Positions 1 to 12,077 of a DNA stretch of 64,000 bases are shown piece by piece. The notes under the pieces are model-generated. The model saw only the letters and a list, made by a program, of their open reading frames with translations. It made no database searches and was not told where the DNA came from. The position numbers were made by a program, and so were the translations under genes. The stretch spans positions 62,001 through 126,000 of the forward strand of contig WEDG01008727.1 of assembly GCA_017591395.1 (NCBI GenBank). The letters are read 5' to 3'. The DNA is from Schistocephalus solidus (Eukaryota > Platyhelminthes > Cestoda > Diphyllobothriidea > Diphyllobothriidae). Numbering within the stretch: the first letter of the stretch is position 1; each line of letters starts with the position of its first letter.

Positions 1-2739
1 TGTTTTATTGCAAAGGACGCAATGATCAGCTTGTTTAAATATACTGTAATCTATTTACGCCGTCTAACCGACTGGAAGAAAATTAATTTTTTTAGAAACA
101 CTAATAGATGTCGACCGCTAAAGCGTTCCCGTGCAAGGACATAGCGGGCCGAAGAAGTGAAAGAGGTTTACTGACCACCAATCATTGCATTGCCAGCTCT
201 AGGTGTGATTACATACACAATTTTCGTGGATGAGGGCGAAATTTTTCCCGACCAATAGGAAGCGTGGGCTGTTAAACAACTTGGAAGCATTTCGACAAAG
301 CACAAGTCTGCAACCAAAGGTGGCACACAAGATGCAGTACATGTCTGGAAAAAAATAAACGTGATTTTTCTTTTATATGCCGACCGGAAAAAAATGAATG
401 GCCCAACTTTTCCAAATTTTACTTCTTTATGTCCCAAGCTTCTGCGATGTTTTTATAAAGCGAAACTCTGAAAATTGGCATGTATAAAATCTCCAACTAT
501 TCCATTTATTTTGCTATTTCAAATGGACTGTCAAAACATTTTTCACTTCTTTTAACTAGTGTGCTGGAAATAAGCCTTTTTCCTTTCAAGCGTGAAATGT
601 GATTCACTAGTGTATTCTTTTCATAGAGAGTTATGCGAGCTCGATATTCAGTGTTTGTTAGACAAACATAGTTTCTGGGAGGCATTGGAATCGTTTCTTT
701 ACTCTGCTGAGCATCTCAGTTGTCTTGCATTTGTCCAAACAATGTGTTGTATGCCGATTCACCTTGTGTTAAAAACCTACTTGACTGCATACTGAGAATC
801 AAACTTCGCTGCTTAAGACGAGCCACGCAGTGGGATCTTCGTGTGAAATTTAGTCTACGAGGAGTCGTTATATGAATTGCGACTATGGAATGTGCTTTTT
901 AATCGTAGAAGTCCCTCCTTTCATTTTTTTATATGAAAACGTAGTTTAAGCTTAGCCATTTTTCAAGACTCTTATTGCTTCTTATGAGTGACGATATTGG
1001 AGAGATCCAAGCACCGGCGTCCTTCTTCAAAATACGTGCCAGGACCTCTTTGGTTCCTTCTAGTGTCGCAGTTTCGTCGGCTAAATATTTTCGACTTTAA
1101 ATTTGCGAAGACTCAAAAAATTGAAAATTAATTTTAACAACTGCAAAGTTCATGAATAGTTGCGCGTGGAATATTAATCGAAATCCTCTGGACGCATTTG
1201 GCTTGTCAGCCTAGACCAAAAGCGAATATACGAGTGTAAATTTAAAGAAACGTGTCGCTATTTCCAACATCTTATTTTGCCACAGCGGAAAATTCCTTTG
1301 TCAAAAAATTTTTGCAGCAATCCTGAAAGGGACAGTAACCTTTACGGGCTCCTTAGTTTTCGGCGTTATTAGGCCAATCTTAGGAGGAAACAGCTTGCAT
1401 AAATTCGGAGCGGGCAGTGGCCACTGGAAGGTTCGGGGTTTCAGGTTCCCTTGTCAAGGAGAGAAGATAGCGCAGGTCCACAACGTCTACTGTGGTTGCA
1501 TGGGTGTGACTGCTTCAGGCACTTTATTACCGCGATGATGTCCTAACGTATTGAAACTAGCAGTATTATTCGATTTCAATAAAAGTCAGCAGGTTTAAGG
1601 CCAGTTCGTTTGCACTGGACCAAATTTTCACAAGGTTTACACAGTCCTACATAATTAATGGTCTCGCTTGAACCCGTCCTTGCATAAAAGGAGACGATAG
1701 AATTTCGCCGCTAGCAAACCGTCTCTTTATTCATTGGACACGAAAACACAAAATTTTTATCAAGGCGACACCGGGAGAACTGAGAGGTCTAAGACCGGAT
1801 AAGTATTTAATTATCATGCTGACGGGAAAAGATCGCTATGCATTATTGTTCAACAAATCGAATTACCAGAAACGTTCTCAAAGCAATTTATGTCCAACAA
1901 TCACAGACCTTGTCAAGCCAGTGGGATGAAAAATTGGTTGAGATCCAAATAAACCAACCTCTGTCAAAAGTCAGAGTCAGTGCAATAGTTATATTTAGTA
2001 AGCTGTGTTTCTACGAAGGTTTTTTTGAGATGGCGCCCTTTCACAATTGGTTGAAAAGCTGTAACTGACACTTCCCAGTCAGACTTATTATGACTCTAAG
2101 TGGTACGTTTATGTATGGTTCGACAGACTGGAATTTCAAAAGTCTAAATTTTCTGTTCATAAATTTGCCAATCATAGCAGCCTCCTCCAACAACTTCCCC
2201 ACATGCCTCAAAAGACATGAATCTGTGCTATCCTTTGCTGCTTTCGCATTCTCCAGTTCCATTCCAAAGTAGCAGATAGTGGACATTATGAGCCTATTTC
2301 TGAATGCGTCTCGATATGAGGCTTTCTTTGAAGTCGCTTGGTTATATCATCTACTTCATGGTGAGAGATCAGAAACAATTTAGTGTCTCTGTGATTAATT
2401 TTTTAAGCTTTGCAGCGTTTAACGTCAGAATCAGCCAACCTCAATCTTTCGAAAAGCTGCAAGCACCCCAGCCTCACATTTGCTCTTGTATAGACCCTCC
2501 ATCGTAGGCATTTTAAGCCATTGAAGCACTGCATTCACAGAAGAGCTCCATAACGAACGCATAGTCAAGCCGCCTATTCATTCAAAGCAGACAACTGAGG
2601 AACGAAGGCCTGAGGAAAGGCCGTGAACCCAGCGCCGTGGGCGGTTCCTACTTCATTTGGCAGTACTCTAGAACACAGCCAATATTTTTTTCCCTGTGAC
2701 GCAACCTAATTGCATGCTGCCACTTAACCTAATTTCCGA
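1..2739. other. AT-rich non-genic stretch
   Basis: I see no gene, RNA or recognisable transposon here. The open frames are short, lack domain signatures and overlap on both strands. A minus-strand frame at 2041-2286 has fairly balanced composition but no motif I recognise, so I do not call it a gene. Confidence 0.5.
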
Positions 2740-3175
2740 ATTTGAGAAGAAGGAGGAACAAGGCGTGAAACGAGGAGTTTACTCGCCTGACGTTTCAGAT
2801 TCTCATTCAAGTCTATCATCAGAGGCGTTCGTTGGCAGGGAGGATGGACACTCCAGAGGATGTAATATGTACAGAAGAAAGTACCCACTCCATCATACCC
2901 TCCATCCTAAGAAATAACTCCCGCGTTCCTCATGGGTGGAGTGGGTGAAGCGAATACAGCCGGACCACAGTCTATTAGCAAACAGAGTAATTTTTCTATG
3001 TGTGAAGGACGCAGGCCAACACCGTTTCCGGTGTCAGTATCATGCCAATGATCAATAGCGATGATGCTTCTCTGACAATTTACAACATGAACGCGAGCAA
3101 ATAAGCCAGCCTCGCCCCAAACAGGACTCCCAAGCGATGCCGGCATGGCAACTATATACATTAAATAGTACACAA
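2740..3175 (-). mobile_element. Penelope-like element 3'-end fragment
   Basis: This looks like the 3'-terminal part of a Penelope-like retroelement on the minus strand. The segment at about 2785-2825 carries the module CTGACGTTTCAGATTCTCA followed by a TCATCAGAG-type motif. The same module recurs at 10790-10835 and, in part, at 35780-35820. Purine-rich GAA/GGA sequence lies at its outer side, as at other PLE ends in this window. Reading inward, the minus-strand frame 2907-3173 is continuous but shows no catalytic motif, and I recall similar sequence as PLE 3' untranslated sequence in tapeworms. No reverse transcriptase or GIY-YIG motif is left, so the copy is strongly 5'-truncated. The family assignment rests on shared modules and recall. 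Confidence 0.5.
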
Positions 3176-4229
3176 GTTGTAGCGTCCATCACACTTATCT
3201 GCAATTTTCTCCAATTAGAACTTCAGGTGATAATTCTAGGCGTGCGACGAATAAACTCCCTGTTCTCCTTAGCGTATTTCTTTATTCTTACATGCTTCCT
3301 AGAACTTGCCTTACGGTCTCATCGGCACCTCGATTGTTGTCTATAAAACATGTTGCAGTTACGGAGATTGTCAATACCCTCGGAAATCTCGATAAATCCG
3401 CAAAACTGACTCCATGAGCATATTTCAAAAACATGGAGGCCCGACGTCACTCAGCAACTTTTAGGTATTTATGAGTTTAACCTTCAGGGGATGACCACTC
3501 TAGCCAGAAAATGCCCAAAAAAAATTGCTCGTTCTTGAGGCATGATTTCTAAAGGTCAATGCTATCCATCAGCATACTGATTTTCTCTGGCCTAAGAAAC
3601 CCTACAGCGTTTCTTATACAGAAATCCATGCGGGACAGCTGCAAAGGAACTGACGAGAGCAGTTGAAATTCAGGCCACTAACGAGGTCATCTGGCAAGGT
3701 ATTAGAGAAACCGTAAGTATTCTAAGATTCCCTTATATTCTAGCGCCTTATTTGAATTCTGGAACGTCATCAAATATCCCAAAAGAAGTTTTAAAAAGCA
3801 TATGCAACAAGCTTAGGAGAAAAAATATCGAGCAGTTTGCCTGCTAAGCGGTAGATTTAAGATTGATCATGATCATACACTCCTTAAGTTTGTATCTGCC
3901 TAGAATGGTTAAAATAACTTTGAGATACTTTACTTTGTCTTAGCACCAAATTGGTTTCAGGAGACAAAGGTACTTCAATTGTCTCTTGTACGTCCAAAGT
4001 TTAAGCATTTCGATATATGGTGTTATATTCCATTGGATGCACACATTTTGTAGTTGTTTATGTAGAAAACTTAAAAATCAAATCTTTTAGGTAAAACACC
4101 TTTTTGTGATTTTTCTTATATGGCACTTCAATAAAAACTGAAAGCAGGCTCATCTTTCAGTTTAGTACGGTTTTTCAGCATTGGGCATCCATTTCCAAGA
4201 GTGCCATCTTTTGAAGACAGTAAGGATAG
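3176..4229. other. Non-genic stretch
   Basis: Nothing recognisable was found on either strand. The stretch lies upstream of a PLE GIY-YIG fragment, so it could hold decayed element sequence, but I saw no reverse transcriptase motif. Confidence 0.4.
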
Positions 4230-4545
4230 CTTATCAGCTCAGACCACCTCCATGTGCGCCTACTCAGTCAATTGCTCCTGTGGAGCAGGCGCACAAACTG
4301 GCACCTATCCAAAAGAATAAGGGGACGCTTTCCGGCATGGCTGAGAAAAGGCGAGTTTGAAAGCCTAAACAGCGCTATTCTCACACACATGGTGGAAGCC
4401 GGGCATCGTGTGGACCCCAACGAAGCCTTCCGTGTGATTTATAAGGCGCCACGAAGCTGCCCCATGAGGTTGAGAAAGCCGGTCTTCTGCGCACAAAAGA
4501 ACCTGCTGCAAGCTCCGCGCTCAGTATGGCCAATGACAGCTTAAC
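4230..4545 (+). pseudogene. Penelope-like element GIY-YIG domain remnant
   Basis: This is a broken piece of the GIY-YIG endonuclease domain of a PLE polyprotein. One frame from 4253 reads YSVNCSCG, matching the Y-(x)n-C-x-C-G start of flatworm PLE GIY-YIG domains, and stops at a TAA near 4319. A different frame (4254-4544) then carries the downstream part: AWLRKGEFESLNSAILTH, then EAGHRVDPNEAFRVIYKAP, then a tail with CAQKNLL. In intact elements these lie in one frame, so at least one frameshift has occurred near 4300. The recognition pattern (SAI..H..E.GH.V....AF.VI.KA) belongs to a PLE lineage different from those at 29.5 and 36 kb. The reverse transcriptase part is missing. It is not expected to be functional. 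Confidence 0.6.
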
Positions 4546-6248
4546 TACATGCACTCTCCCACGCCCCCTTTCCCCGTAAACACCAAACCCTCCTTGTTGC
4601 CTTACCAGCTCTCTCTTATCCCCATCACCACCACCACCCGCCCTGTTCACACGACTCACTTGTGTGACGAGACGCAAATTATTGAAAGCATGTTTTAGTT
4701 TGCACCCCGTTCCCATATGAATGTGCTGGCCGGACGAGGCTTTATCGAAAGCATGTGTATGCTCGTCAACTGGTCTTCTGAACAGTAAACATACTTAGCT
4801 CATTTTTTTAAACAAAGCCAGGTTTTAATATGATCCTCTGGTTTTGTTCTACCGAGCTGTTCTAGCACACCAAAGTCCACGTGATTGTAATTAAACTTAG
4901 CAATTCGTTAATAACTAGTGCTGTAATATCAGACCAAGTTCGAAAACACAATAAAAAGCATTATGTCTCAATTTGAGTATTTTTTTAAACAATTTATTAC
5001 AAAAAGGTAAAACCCGCATAACAAACATAAGCTCATAATAAACAAATACGGTTACAGGTCATGCCTGCCTGGTGGTTCATGTAAATGTTTTGCGCAGAAA
5101 CGCACACAATGGCCTGTCCTATGCATCTGTGAAAATGACTTTAACTTAAGTGTCAGGGGCACACCATTTTAAGATTACCGAGGAAAGGCTAAGGAGCGTT
5201 TTAATCCGTGTCAATCAGCCTCCGTGGATACGCTTCTGCTAAAAAGAACCACCTCTGCCAGCGGTATGGTCTTGTGTGACTTTTGTTCAGCAATATTTCT
5301 TACAACGCACTGGCTAAACGCCACGTGTTTAGCCAGTTGATATACCACTAGAATTTTCACACCTAACGCTACATGGTTATTTTACAGAAGTTGACTCTCT
5401 TCCAACTAAAAACGTATTGCAATATTTTACCCTAGCGTACTCGAATCTCGTCTTATCTTACAACTTTTCAAAAACGTAGTAGACTGAAGTGCACGAATAC
5501 GCGCGCAGGTGAATCGTTGGGTCCTCGCTCGTATCGGCTGACTCGTTTGGTGGCGTCAGCACGCTCATCCTTCAGATATATATATATTTGTATTTCCCAT
5601 CAGCGCGCATACTGAAAGCAACAAAAGAGGATTGACATACTTCCCCGTTATGATCAAATGGATGTGTTGATTGTAACTGGGTCCTTGATATGACACTGCT
5701 TCAGAGAGGAATACAACTGGATCATGAGGGGGTGAGGCCGGAAGTTAGTCTCAGCTTAGGTTTGACCAGGCGCCACTACACGTCAGTTAACTGAACCCGT
5801 TGATGTTCTTGTTGGCTGGAAAAATAGAATCGACAGCATAAACTTGCAAATTCATTGTCTGGGCATTCTGCCCTTTCATCAGAGGAAGATACAGCAAAAA
5901 AGGCAGCAGTGATTGATTGTCTCGTGAGGTGTCCGTCACATTATCGGACAACAAGAAATTAACGCGTGATTGCTGGTAGGCAGATTGATATCACACGCAG
6001 ATAGTGTTCGATGATACATTATGATTGGAGGACATTATATCATCGGTTACTTTTGGTTTTGTGACTGAATTTGATAGCTCCAGCAAGCAATAGTATAGAA
6101 AAAAGTACTCAATACCATTCTTAGGTGAATTGCATCATGTTTTTATGTGCCTTCGGTGATCTCAGAGATCTGCCAATGAAGTTGCGACACTGAGGCTGTA
6201 AAGTTGAGAAAAAGCAAATGAAAATAATTACGATAATTCCTGGGGAGG
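4546..6248. other. Non-genic stretch with a short TA tract
   Basis: No coding or RNA feature can be supported. The pyrimidine-rich sequence at 4550-4660 may be the tail of the PLE remnant. A short TA microsatellite lies at about 5576-5590. Confidence 0.4.
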
Positions 6249-6378
6249 TTGATGATGATGATCATCATCATCAACCTCATCAGGAAGAAGAAGAAAAAGG
6301 AAGAAGAAGAAGAAGAGGAGGAAGAAGAAGGAGGAGGAGGAGGAGGAGGAGGAAGATAATGATGATGATGATGACGTC
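6249..6378 (+). repeat. Compound GAT/GAA/GGA microsatellite
   Basis: The tract begins with a short palindrome of GAT repeats meeting ATC repeats (6249-6278), then runs through imperfect GAA, GGA and GAT triplets to 6378. Open frames on both strands here are low-complexity artefacts. Purine triplet tracts like this lie next to PLE ends elsewhere in the window, but I see no clear PLE module beside this one. Confidence 0.85.
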
Positions 6379-6739
6379 GAAGGAGAAAATGAATGAAACA
6401 AGACGAAAAAAAGGACTAGATTTTGCAATTATCCTGAACTTTAAACGGGGGAACTATGTTAACAGACGTATAAAAACAGAAGCATTGTGGAAGAATTGAC
6501 GACCGCTATAAGTCATGAAGCACGAAATGCAGACAGACGTGGAGGAGCAGTTAGTAAACATAGTCGCAAGGCATTTCACAAAAAGCATTTTTTTCCTTTT
6601 CAATATGGCTCCATTTTAAGAAATTATTAATGGCAACTTCTAAATTGCACGGCTGCAAATAATTTAGTTGCTAAACTAACCTGTAAGAGTCAATTGGTCA
6701 TGCGTGACACAATCTTTGCTCGCAGTTGAGTAAATATAT
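6379..6739. other. Non-genic stretch
   Basis: AT-rich sequence with no recognisable element between the compound microsatellite and the family B repeat. Confidence 0.4.
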
Positions 6740-7530
6740 TCCGATGTGGCGTGTGATAGTGTGATAAATGAAATCTTTGGTTAACATTTTAAATTTTTGC
6801 GAAGCAACGCAGATGTAAATGGTAGAAGAGTTTACCAAAGGAAACGCTTAGCTTTATTTCCAAATAAGAGTGCAAAAGGAATTTTGGGAATGTAATGAAC
6901 TTTAAATGAATTATTACATAAAACCTTGCATATGACTTAGGTTTGCTGTTTCGACGTAAATGTTAGTCTAGACAAGACGGGTGAAACAGCTGTGTGTGCG
7001 TGTGACGTTCACACTCTCAGGGGAACAGAACCACATGCATTGATTTCTATAAAGCCCTGAGACCTTTTGCTTTCCACTGAATTCATTCATATTTAACTTA
7101 TGGATAAAGAACTTATAAGGCGCATTAGAGCTTGAAAATAGCTGCCATTTTGGTTTGTTCATGGAGATCTGGTTAAAGCATATTTTATACGCTGGCTAAC
7201 TACTAGTGGCTTTTGGAGTGAATATTTATGATCATTTAAAAAGACGATGTCACAAAGGATGTAATTACGTGACATAATTTAGAGCAAAGGCAAGAGCTAA
7301 AAGCCTAGACACGTGTTTTTCGCCGATCTTTTGCCACTGCATGACGCAGCTGTGAGGTGTTCGTCTCGACAGTGGGTCCCCGTGTCCCCGTATATGGCCT
7401 CCAGTTTCACCCTGTCCTGTATAATTTCCAAGAATGGTAGTTGCACAAACCTCGGGTAAATCCTTCGGAACAGACCTGAGCAGGTTCGCTCCGAAATTTT
7501 ATATGAGCATTCGAGCCAATATCCATCAGC
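6740..7530 (+). repeat. Dispersed repeat family B, copy 1
   Basis: This non-coding block matches the reverse complement of 55130-56080 along its length. Shared landmarks, in order, are TTCATTACA-side sequence near 6890, GTGAAACAGCTGTG at 6981, GGGGAACAGAACCACA at 7019, TGATTTCT-AAA-CCCTGAGAC near 7040-7065, and GAGCTAAAAGCC-AGACACGTG near 7294-7315. The last landmark and the GAGGTGTTCG segment after it also occur at 29060-29170. The two long copies are clearly divergent, so the family is old. I found no reverse transcriptase, transposase or tRNA-like head. A PLE untranslated region is one possible origin, because the 29060 piece lies just past a PLE 3' end. Confidence 0.65.
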
Positions 7531-9540
7531 CACTGCCGAATAACCGCTTAATATGGCAACTTGTGAATAGTATTCAGTTTCTTTCGAGGGATTTACTCTA
7601 AGTTCTTATACTATTTCTTCGGAAAATAAATAAAGAAGATGTCATCTTACAAAGTTTTTATCTTCTCAGTAGTTGGAAAGATCTTGAATTCTATATTTTA
7701 TTCAAACATTTTTTCCAAAAAGTCATACTTATTCTTCGAAACTCCTTGACAAAGATCCTTACGGGTGGTTTTCCAATGATGTTATATTTACAATTGACCT
7801 ATTTATCGAAAAAAACAATAATACTTGAATATTCAGTTCTGGTAGCAAATAAAAACCGGAAATCTACCTCGAGAATCTCTCTTTGTGTGTGAGAAACTTT
7901 ACCCAAGTCTATTTATTTTTGTATCTTGTTTAAATAATCAAAAAACAATGTTTTTTAGGCGTCTAGTATACGATGTTTTATTCTGAAATTCCTCTTTGAA
8001 ACATATTTGATTGGGTTTATCCAGTATGTTTATGAAAAATGTTTTGAACGACCTAATAAAATTTTAACACTCAACTGAATTTTAATGCAAAACTTGTGGT
8101 TGAAGGTTTCGAATTTCAGTGGACCAAGCATAAAATGAGTTCACAGATCACATTTAACAGACGTCAATATATATGGTTTAGAAGAAAAACTTTGCTTAGT
8201 CTTTTTCTCAAGAAAGCTGCAATCGAAAAGTGTGCGCATGTACATTTCCTCCATTTTCTGAGAGCTAACGATGCAGTTGTGGGCAATGGATTTTTTATCT
8301 TTAAATCTCGAGATATTTCATGAGTCTTTCCTTAAGGCTCTAAACGCGAAAATGTAGGCTTCTCGGTCAACCTCTGCATATTGCCTTTCAGGTCCTTTAA
8401 GAAATACGAATGACACCTGTGTATGTGTGCACGTAGGGTTTTAAGGCTTTTTACACCTGCCATTGATTGCCGTCTCGCTCCGGATTCCGGTGTTTGCAGC
8501 GGACACGATGCGGATAAAATCAAATGAGACAGACACCTAAAACTGCAAACTGCTGGCTTGTGAAATCAGGAGCCTGTGACAGATGGCTTTCTTCTACTGG
8601 AACCCTTTCTTTTTGTTTGGTGTCCTTGGCATCCATATTATTGAATAAATAGTAGATCTGCCACAGGATAACCTTGTGAATGACATGTAATTTTTTTGAA
8701 ACTCTCCTTCAACTGCTACCTCTATAATGTTGGCCAAACCAAAACTGGACAAGAGTACTAAAGTTGGATTTGGTGGGCCTGTTGTAAATGGCAGATGTTC
8801 GAGACTGAAAGGCTCAGTGTCTGTCGAATTGTAAATGTCTCACTTTCGGCGACTGCACCGTTGCATTCTGCAACCGGCGAACACTTTATGGTAGGGAAGA
8901 CACATGCATGCTTAATAAGTACTCAAACTCGGCCTATGGAGTTTAGTTTATGGATGGTTGATCTTAAATTCAATGGGCATAAAATATAAACTCTCAGTTA
9001 TGCCTGATTATATATTTCGAGGTAAATGTTTGTTTCGTTCTGCAATGAGGCCATTTTGGGCAAGGCCATTCACATGAGATCAGACCGATATTTTGGCATT
9101 TTGACGACTGTCTGGCAGTAACTACATGCTTTCCACAATAGCAATTGGATTCGTCAATAGTTCGTAATCACGCTCATAAGACATAAACTAAGGAAGGACG
9201 TCTTTTAAAAATGCAACACTTTATAGTGCCATTTCTTTCTTATTAAGCAAGCCTAAAGTATTTGGCAGTAACAGCTCTTGCCTTTTTGTTGTGCATTCAT
9301 AAATGTTTGCTCCTAGAATCCTTTGCTGCTCAATTTTCAAATACATTTTATTCCAGCTAAACTTAAAGTAGGTTTTGACGAGGTTATTTTATATCCCCGT
9401 GAGAATAAACTACACATCATAGGCCATTAGATACAGCTCGCGCCGGAACTCTCGAACCACTGAATAAATTACTGTATGATACTTTTAAGGTAAAACTTAC
9501 GCAAATGCCGTTGCACTATTAATTAGCATAAGAAAATCGT
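7531..9540. other. AT-rich non-genic stretch
   Basis: I found no recognisable feature on either strand. Short frames at 8096-8323 and 8795-8989 have no motif and no neighbouring exon signals. Confidence 0.4.
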
Positions 9541-9595
9541 TATTTGATGGGTTATTGATGGGTTATTGATGGGTTATTGATGGGTTATTGATGGG
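9541..9595 (+). repeat. 11-bp tandem repeat, about five units
   Basis: Five near-perfect copies of TTATTGATGGG stand head to tail, starting with a slightly shortened first unit. It is a simple minisatellite with no sign of coding function. Confidence 0.9.
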
Positions 9596-10738
9596 TCGTT
9601 TCAGGGAACAGTCGATTATAGAATACGGGCATCTTGGTAAACGAGGTAACGCCCTACCTCTTACGTCACGGAACTCGAGAAGTACTTAACACAACTTTGC
9701 TGGTTTCTTGCGGTGCATATTTCCCAACGCGTTGGCAAATATCTATTTAAATAATGTCTGATAGTTTGATGGATTTTTGTTGTTTCCATAAATAAATATC
9801 ACGTTTTCTGAAAGAATTTATGTTTTTATATGTTCTTTTTGTTGAACTCCACGTCTTCTGCAAACGTTATAACTGGAGGAAGATCGTTAGGTTCTTCGAA
9901 TTTGTAAATTGAAGGCGTTTCAACCTATTTTCATATTTAATTCAACGGCTCGTTCATTTTGCAGCCTACTGTATATCTATGGAAATAGTTTATAACTGCG
10001 AAGGATTTCGTTCGTACTCACATTTAGAAACGTATTGCACAGTTTATGGGAAATTTATTGAATAGGGGCTATAAAATTCGGAAGCTAGCAAAAACAGCAG
10101 CAGGGTGCCAAAAGATGAAGCAGATTTGAAGCCTAGTAAAATAGGATTGGGCTGCTTATTCAGGTTCCGTGTCATAAAAAGGCGCACAAAAGTGTCTTTT
10201 ATGCCTTTTATTCAAGAGTTTTGATTTCCTTTCTAGGAATGCATTAAATCTATGAAAATAAAAAGCACAAAACGAAGGTAATTATTTTTGAGTTCTTTTA
10301 TTAGGGGCTCGAAGGGAGCTCAAATAAAAGTCACTATTAAACTAAGGCTGAAATTTGACTCATTCTGAGAAATATTGCAAAGGTACTTCAGTGGCGTTTC
10401 TGTCTGAACGCACATTACGAGAACTGAGCGGTGACTCGCCCATTTTGTCACGTTATGCTAGAACGTCCTACTCTGAATATTGGTTCATTCACTTTGGCGA
10501 TCGTCCTCCGAAACCAAAAAATCCCGATAAAACCAGGGTGAGGAAGGAACACTTTTATCGAAATTCGTGCTACAGGGATGGTTGTAATCGGGTGTGTGCC
10601 CTCCCTATCTGCCCCAAACCGCTATAAATAGCATTTCGTTAAATTCTCGTAGAGTAAACCTCAATTTTCTGAGCCTTAACACTTACCCAAACCCCAGTCG
10701 TAGCACTAATCTTAACTGATAGAAGCGAAGAGGCAAAT
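9596..10738. other. Non-genic stretch
   Basis: No gene or element can be supported. A short open frame at 10355-10627 has no domain that I recognise. Confidence 0.4.
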
Positions 10739-10885
10739 TGCAGGAAACAGTCCAGAAGACGAAGATACGATCGCTGGGACAAGAAGTTTATCGAACTGAC
10801 GTTTCGGATTCTCACCCAAAAACATCATCAGAGACAGTAGCAGATAAGGGTGATAGAGTATTTATTGGACGCAGCTGTCACGCCG
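10739..10885 (-). mobile_element. Inverted Penelope 3'-end module
   Basis: Read on the minus strand, this is the 3'-terminal module of a PLE: sequence around GTCCAATAAATACTCTATC, then ATGATG, GAATCCGAAACGTCAG and the end motif CCAGCGATCGTATCTTC. The same module lies in the opposite orientation at 11280-11445, so the two form an inverted pair around the PLE fragment between them. A related form is seen at 37921-38060. Inverted or direct copies of terminal sequence (pseudo-LTRs) are typical of PLEs. It could equally be the end of a second, oppositely oriented insertion. Confidence 0.55.
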
Positions 10886-11445
10886 CCACCTACCTAATCC
10901 AATTAAAAAGATCCTGCATTCGTCGCGGCTCATACGACGGGACTCGGCCACACTTTGCAGTTTGATGAGACTACAATTCTCGCAAGGACGGACAACCGCG
11001 TGAGCCGTGAACTTTTGAACTCTGGGTTATCTGGCCTGTGGTCGATTAATAAGCACAGGGGTTTCGCGACTCCAGATTCTTTGTGGAGGTTTCGTCTAGG
11101 TGGCGTAAGTAGTCACACGGGCACGACAAGGGTGGACAAATGTTTTAGTGATAGTGAGCCACTTTTCTGAGCCAGCATCGAAAAAAGTGACGAAATTTTG
11201 ACAATTAATGACGCAAACTAACGAGTGATCATCGCTTCATGTACGAAAACCATAGATGAATGCGGTATCTGCTAATTGGGCTAGGCACGTGGCTATATGG
11301 CAACTGCGTCCTATAAATACTGTTCCTCCGGCGCCCTCAGCACTCTAATCTGCGATTGTCTCTGATGACTGGTTCGCGCGATAACCTGAAACCTCAGGCC
11401 AATGAATGCCATGATCCAGCGATCGCATCTTCTTTTGAACTTATC
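10886..11445 (+). pseudogene. Penelope-like element, GIY-YIG C-terminus and 3' end
   Basis: The plus-strand frame at 10955-11170 carries the C-terminal part of a PLE GIY-YIG domain: FDETTILARTDNRVSRELL, then SINKH, then WRFRLGGV. The pattern FDE..ILA..DNRVSRELL......SINK is the segment around the catalytic glutamate (here in RELL). The upstream GIY and YIG strands are absent, so the copy is 5'-truncated. Beyond the stop, 11280-11445 is the 3'-terminal module, ending with CCAGCGATCGCATCTTCTT. Right after that come degenerate CCCTAA-like repeats. An inverted copy of the same terminal module flanks the fragment at 10739-10885. Nothing suggests that it encodes an active enzyme. Confidence 0.65.
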
Positions 11446-11515
11446 TTAAATTAACCCTTTACCCTAACCTGAACTATACACTTAAACTCAGACCCGACCT
11501 TCATCCCAGCCTCTA
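11446..11515 (+). repeat. Degenerate CCCTAA-like telomeric repeat tract
   Basis: Directly after the PLE 3' end the sequence reads ACCCTTTACCCTAACCTGAAC and continues with loosely spaced C-rich/A pieces. Flatworm telomeres are TTAGGG repeats, so this could be an interstitial telomere-like tract, but it is short and very degenerate. A clearer tract is at 37690-37815. Confidence 0.35.
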
Positions 11516-11772
11516 CATAACCCCAGCAATAATTTCTCGGAATATAGCATAAACTCACAAGTAGTACGGGAGACAAAAAAGGGGCACTAGGTAACTCAAA
11601 GGATGCTCGATGCAGTGGAATTTTCCTTCGGCATTTCAGTCATGAAAAATATTAAAACAGCATCATGTTATCCAAGATTTCGTCTTAGCTTTTGATTCTG
11701 TTGACAAGGCAGCACCTGTCAACAGCAACCTTTCAAGTAGTATCAATATATACATATATATATGGTAGATAA
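11516..11772. other. Short unannotated spacer
   Basis: AT-rich sequence with a TA tract at about 11748-11762. Nothing else was recognised. Confidence 0.4.
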
Positions 11773-12062
11773 ACGTTCATCGATCCTTTTTAGGACCCAC
11801 TCTCCCATTGTGCCTTTCGGGGATCATGCCAGAGCCCCACCAGCAGCCACATAGTGGCTAGTATTATAGCCAGAATGAGATTACTGACCAAAACAATGGA
11901 GAATTGAATGGCCATATCTGGCATATTAGCCGTTCTCAGCCAGCCATACCTAGCCCGAGGTGGCGCCTCACCCGAGGATCTAATTTGCAACCCGCTGATC
12001 AGAAGTCTATCGTTAGAATACTTGAGCCACGGGCTCTTTGTATTGCCGGTTTCGATCGAGAA
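11773..12062 (-). mobile_element. tRNA-headed SINE, copy 1
   Basis: This is a minus-strand copy of the SINE that recurs throughout the window. On that strand the head reads GAGCCCGTGGCTCAAG, resembling a tRNA A-box, followed by CTTCTGATCAGCGGGTTGC in the anticodon/B-box region. The shared body follows: TATG-CTGGCTGA, GCCAGATATGGCCATTC, GTCTC-like and ACTA-GCC segments, and a tail containing ACAATGGG. A second copy (12078-12275) lies directly upstream in the same orientation, giving a tail-to-head dimer. SINEs of this type are non-coding and depend on a LINE for movement. The partner LINE is not identified by shared tail sequence. Confidence 0.7.
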
Positions 12063-12077
12063 TATTAACAATAGGCG

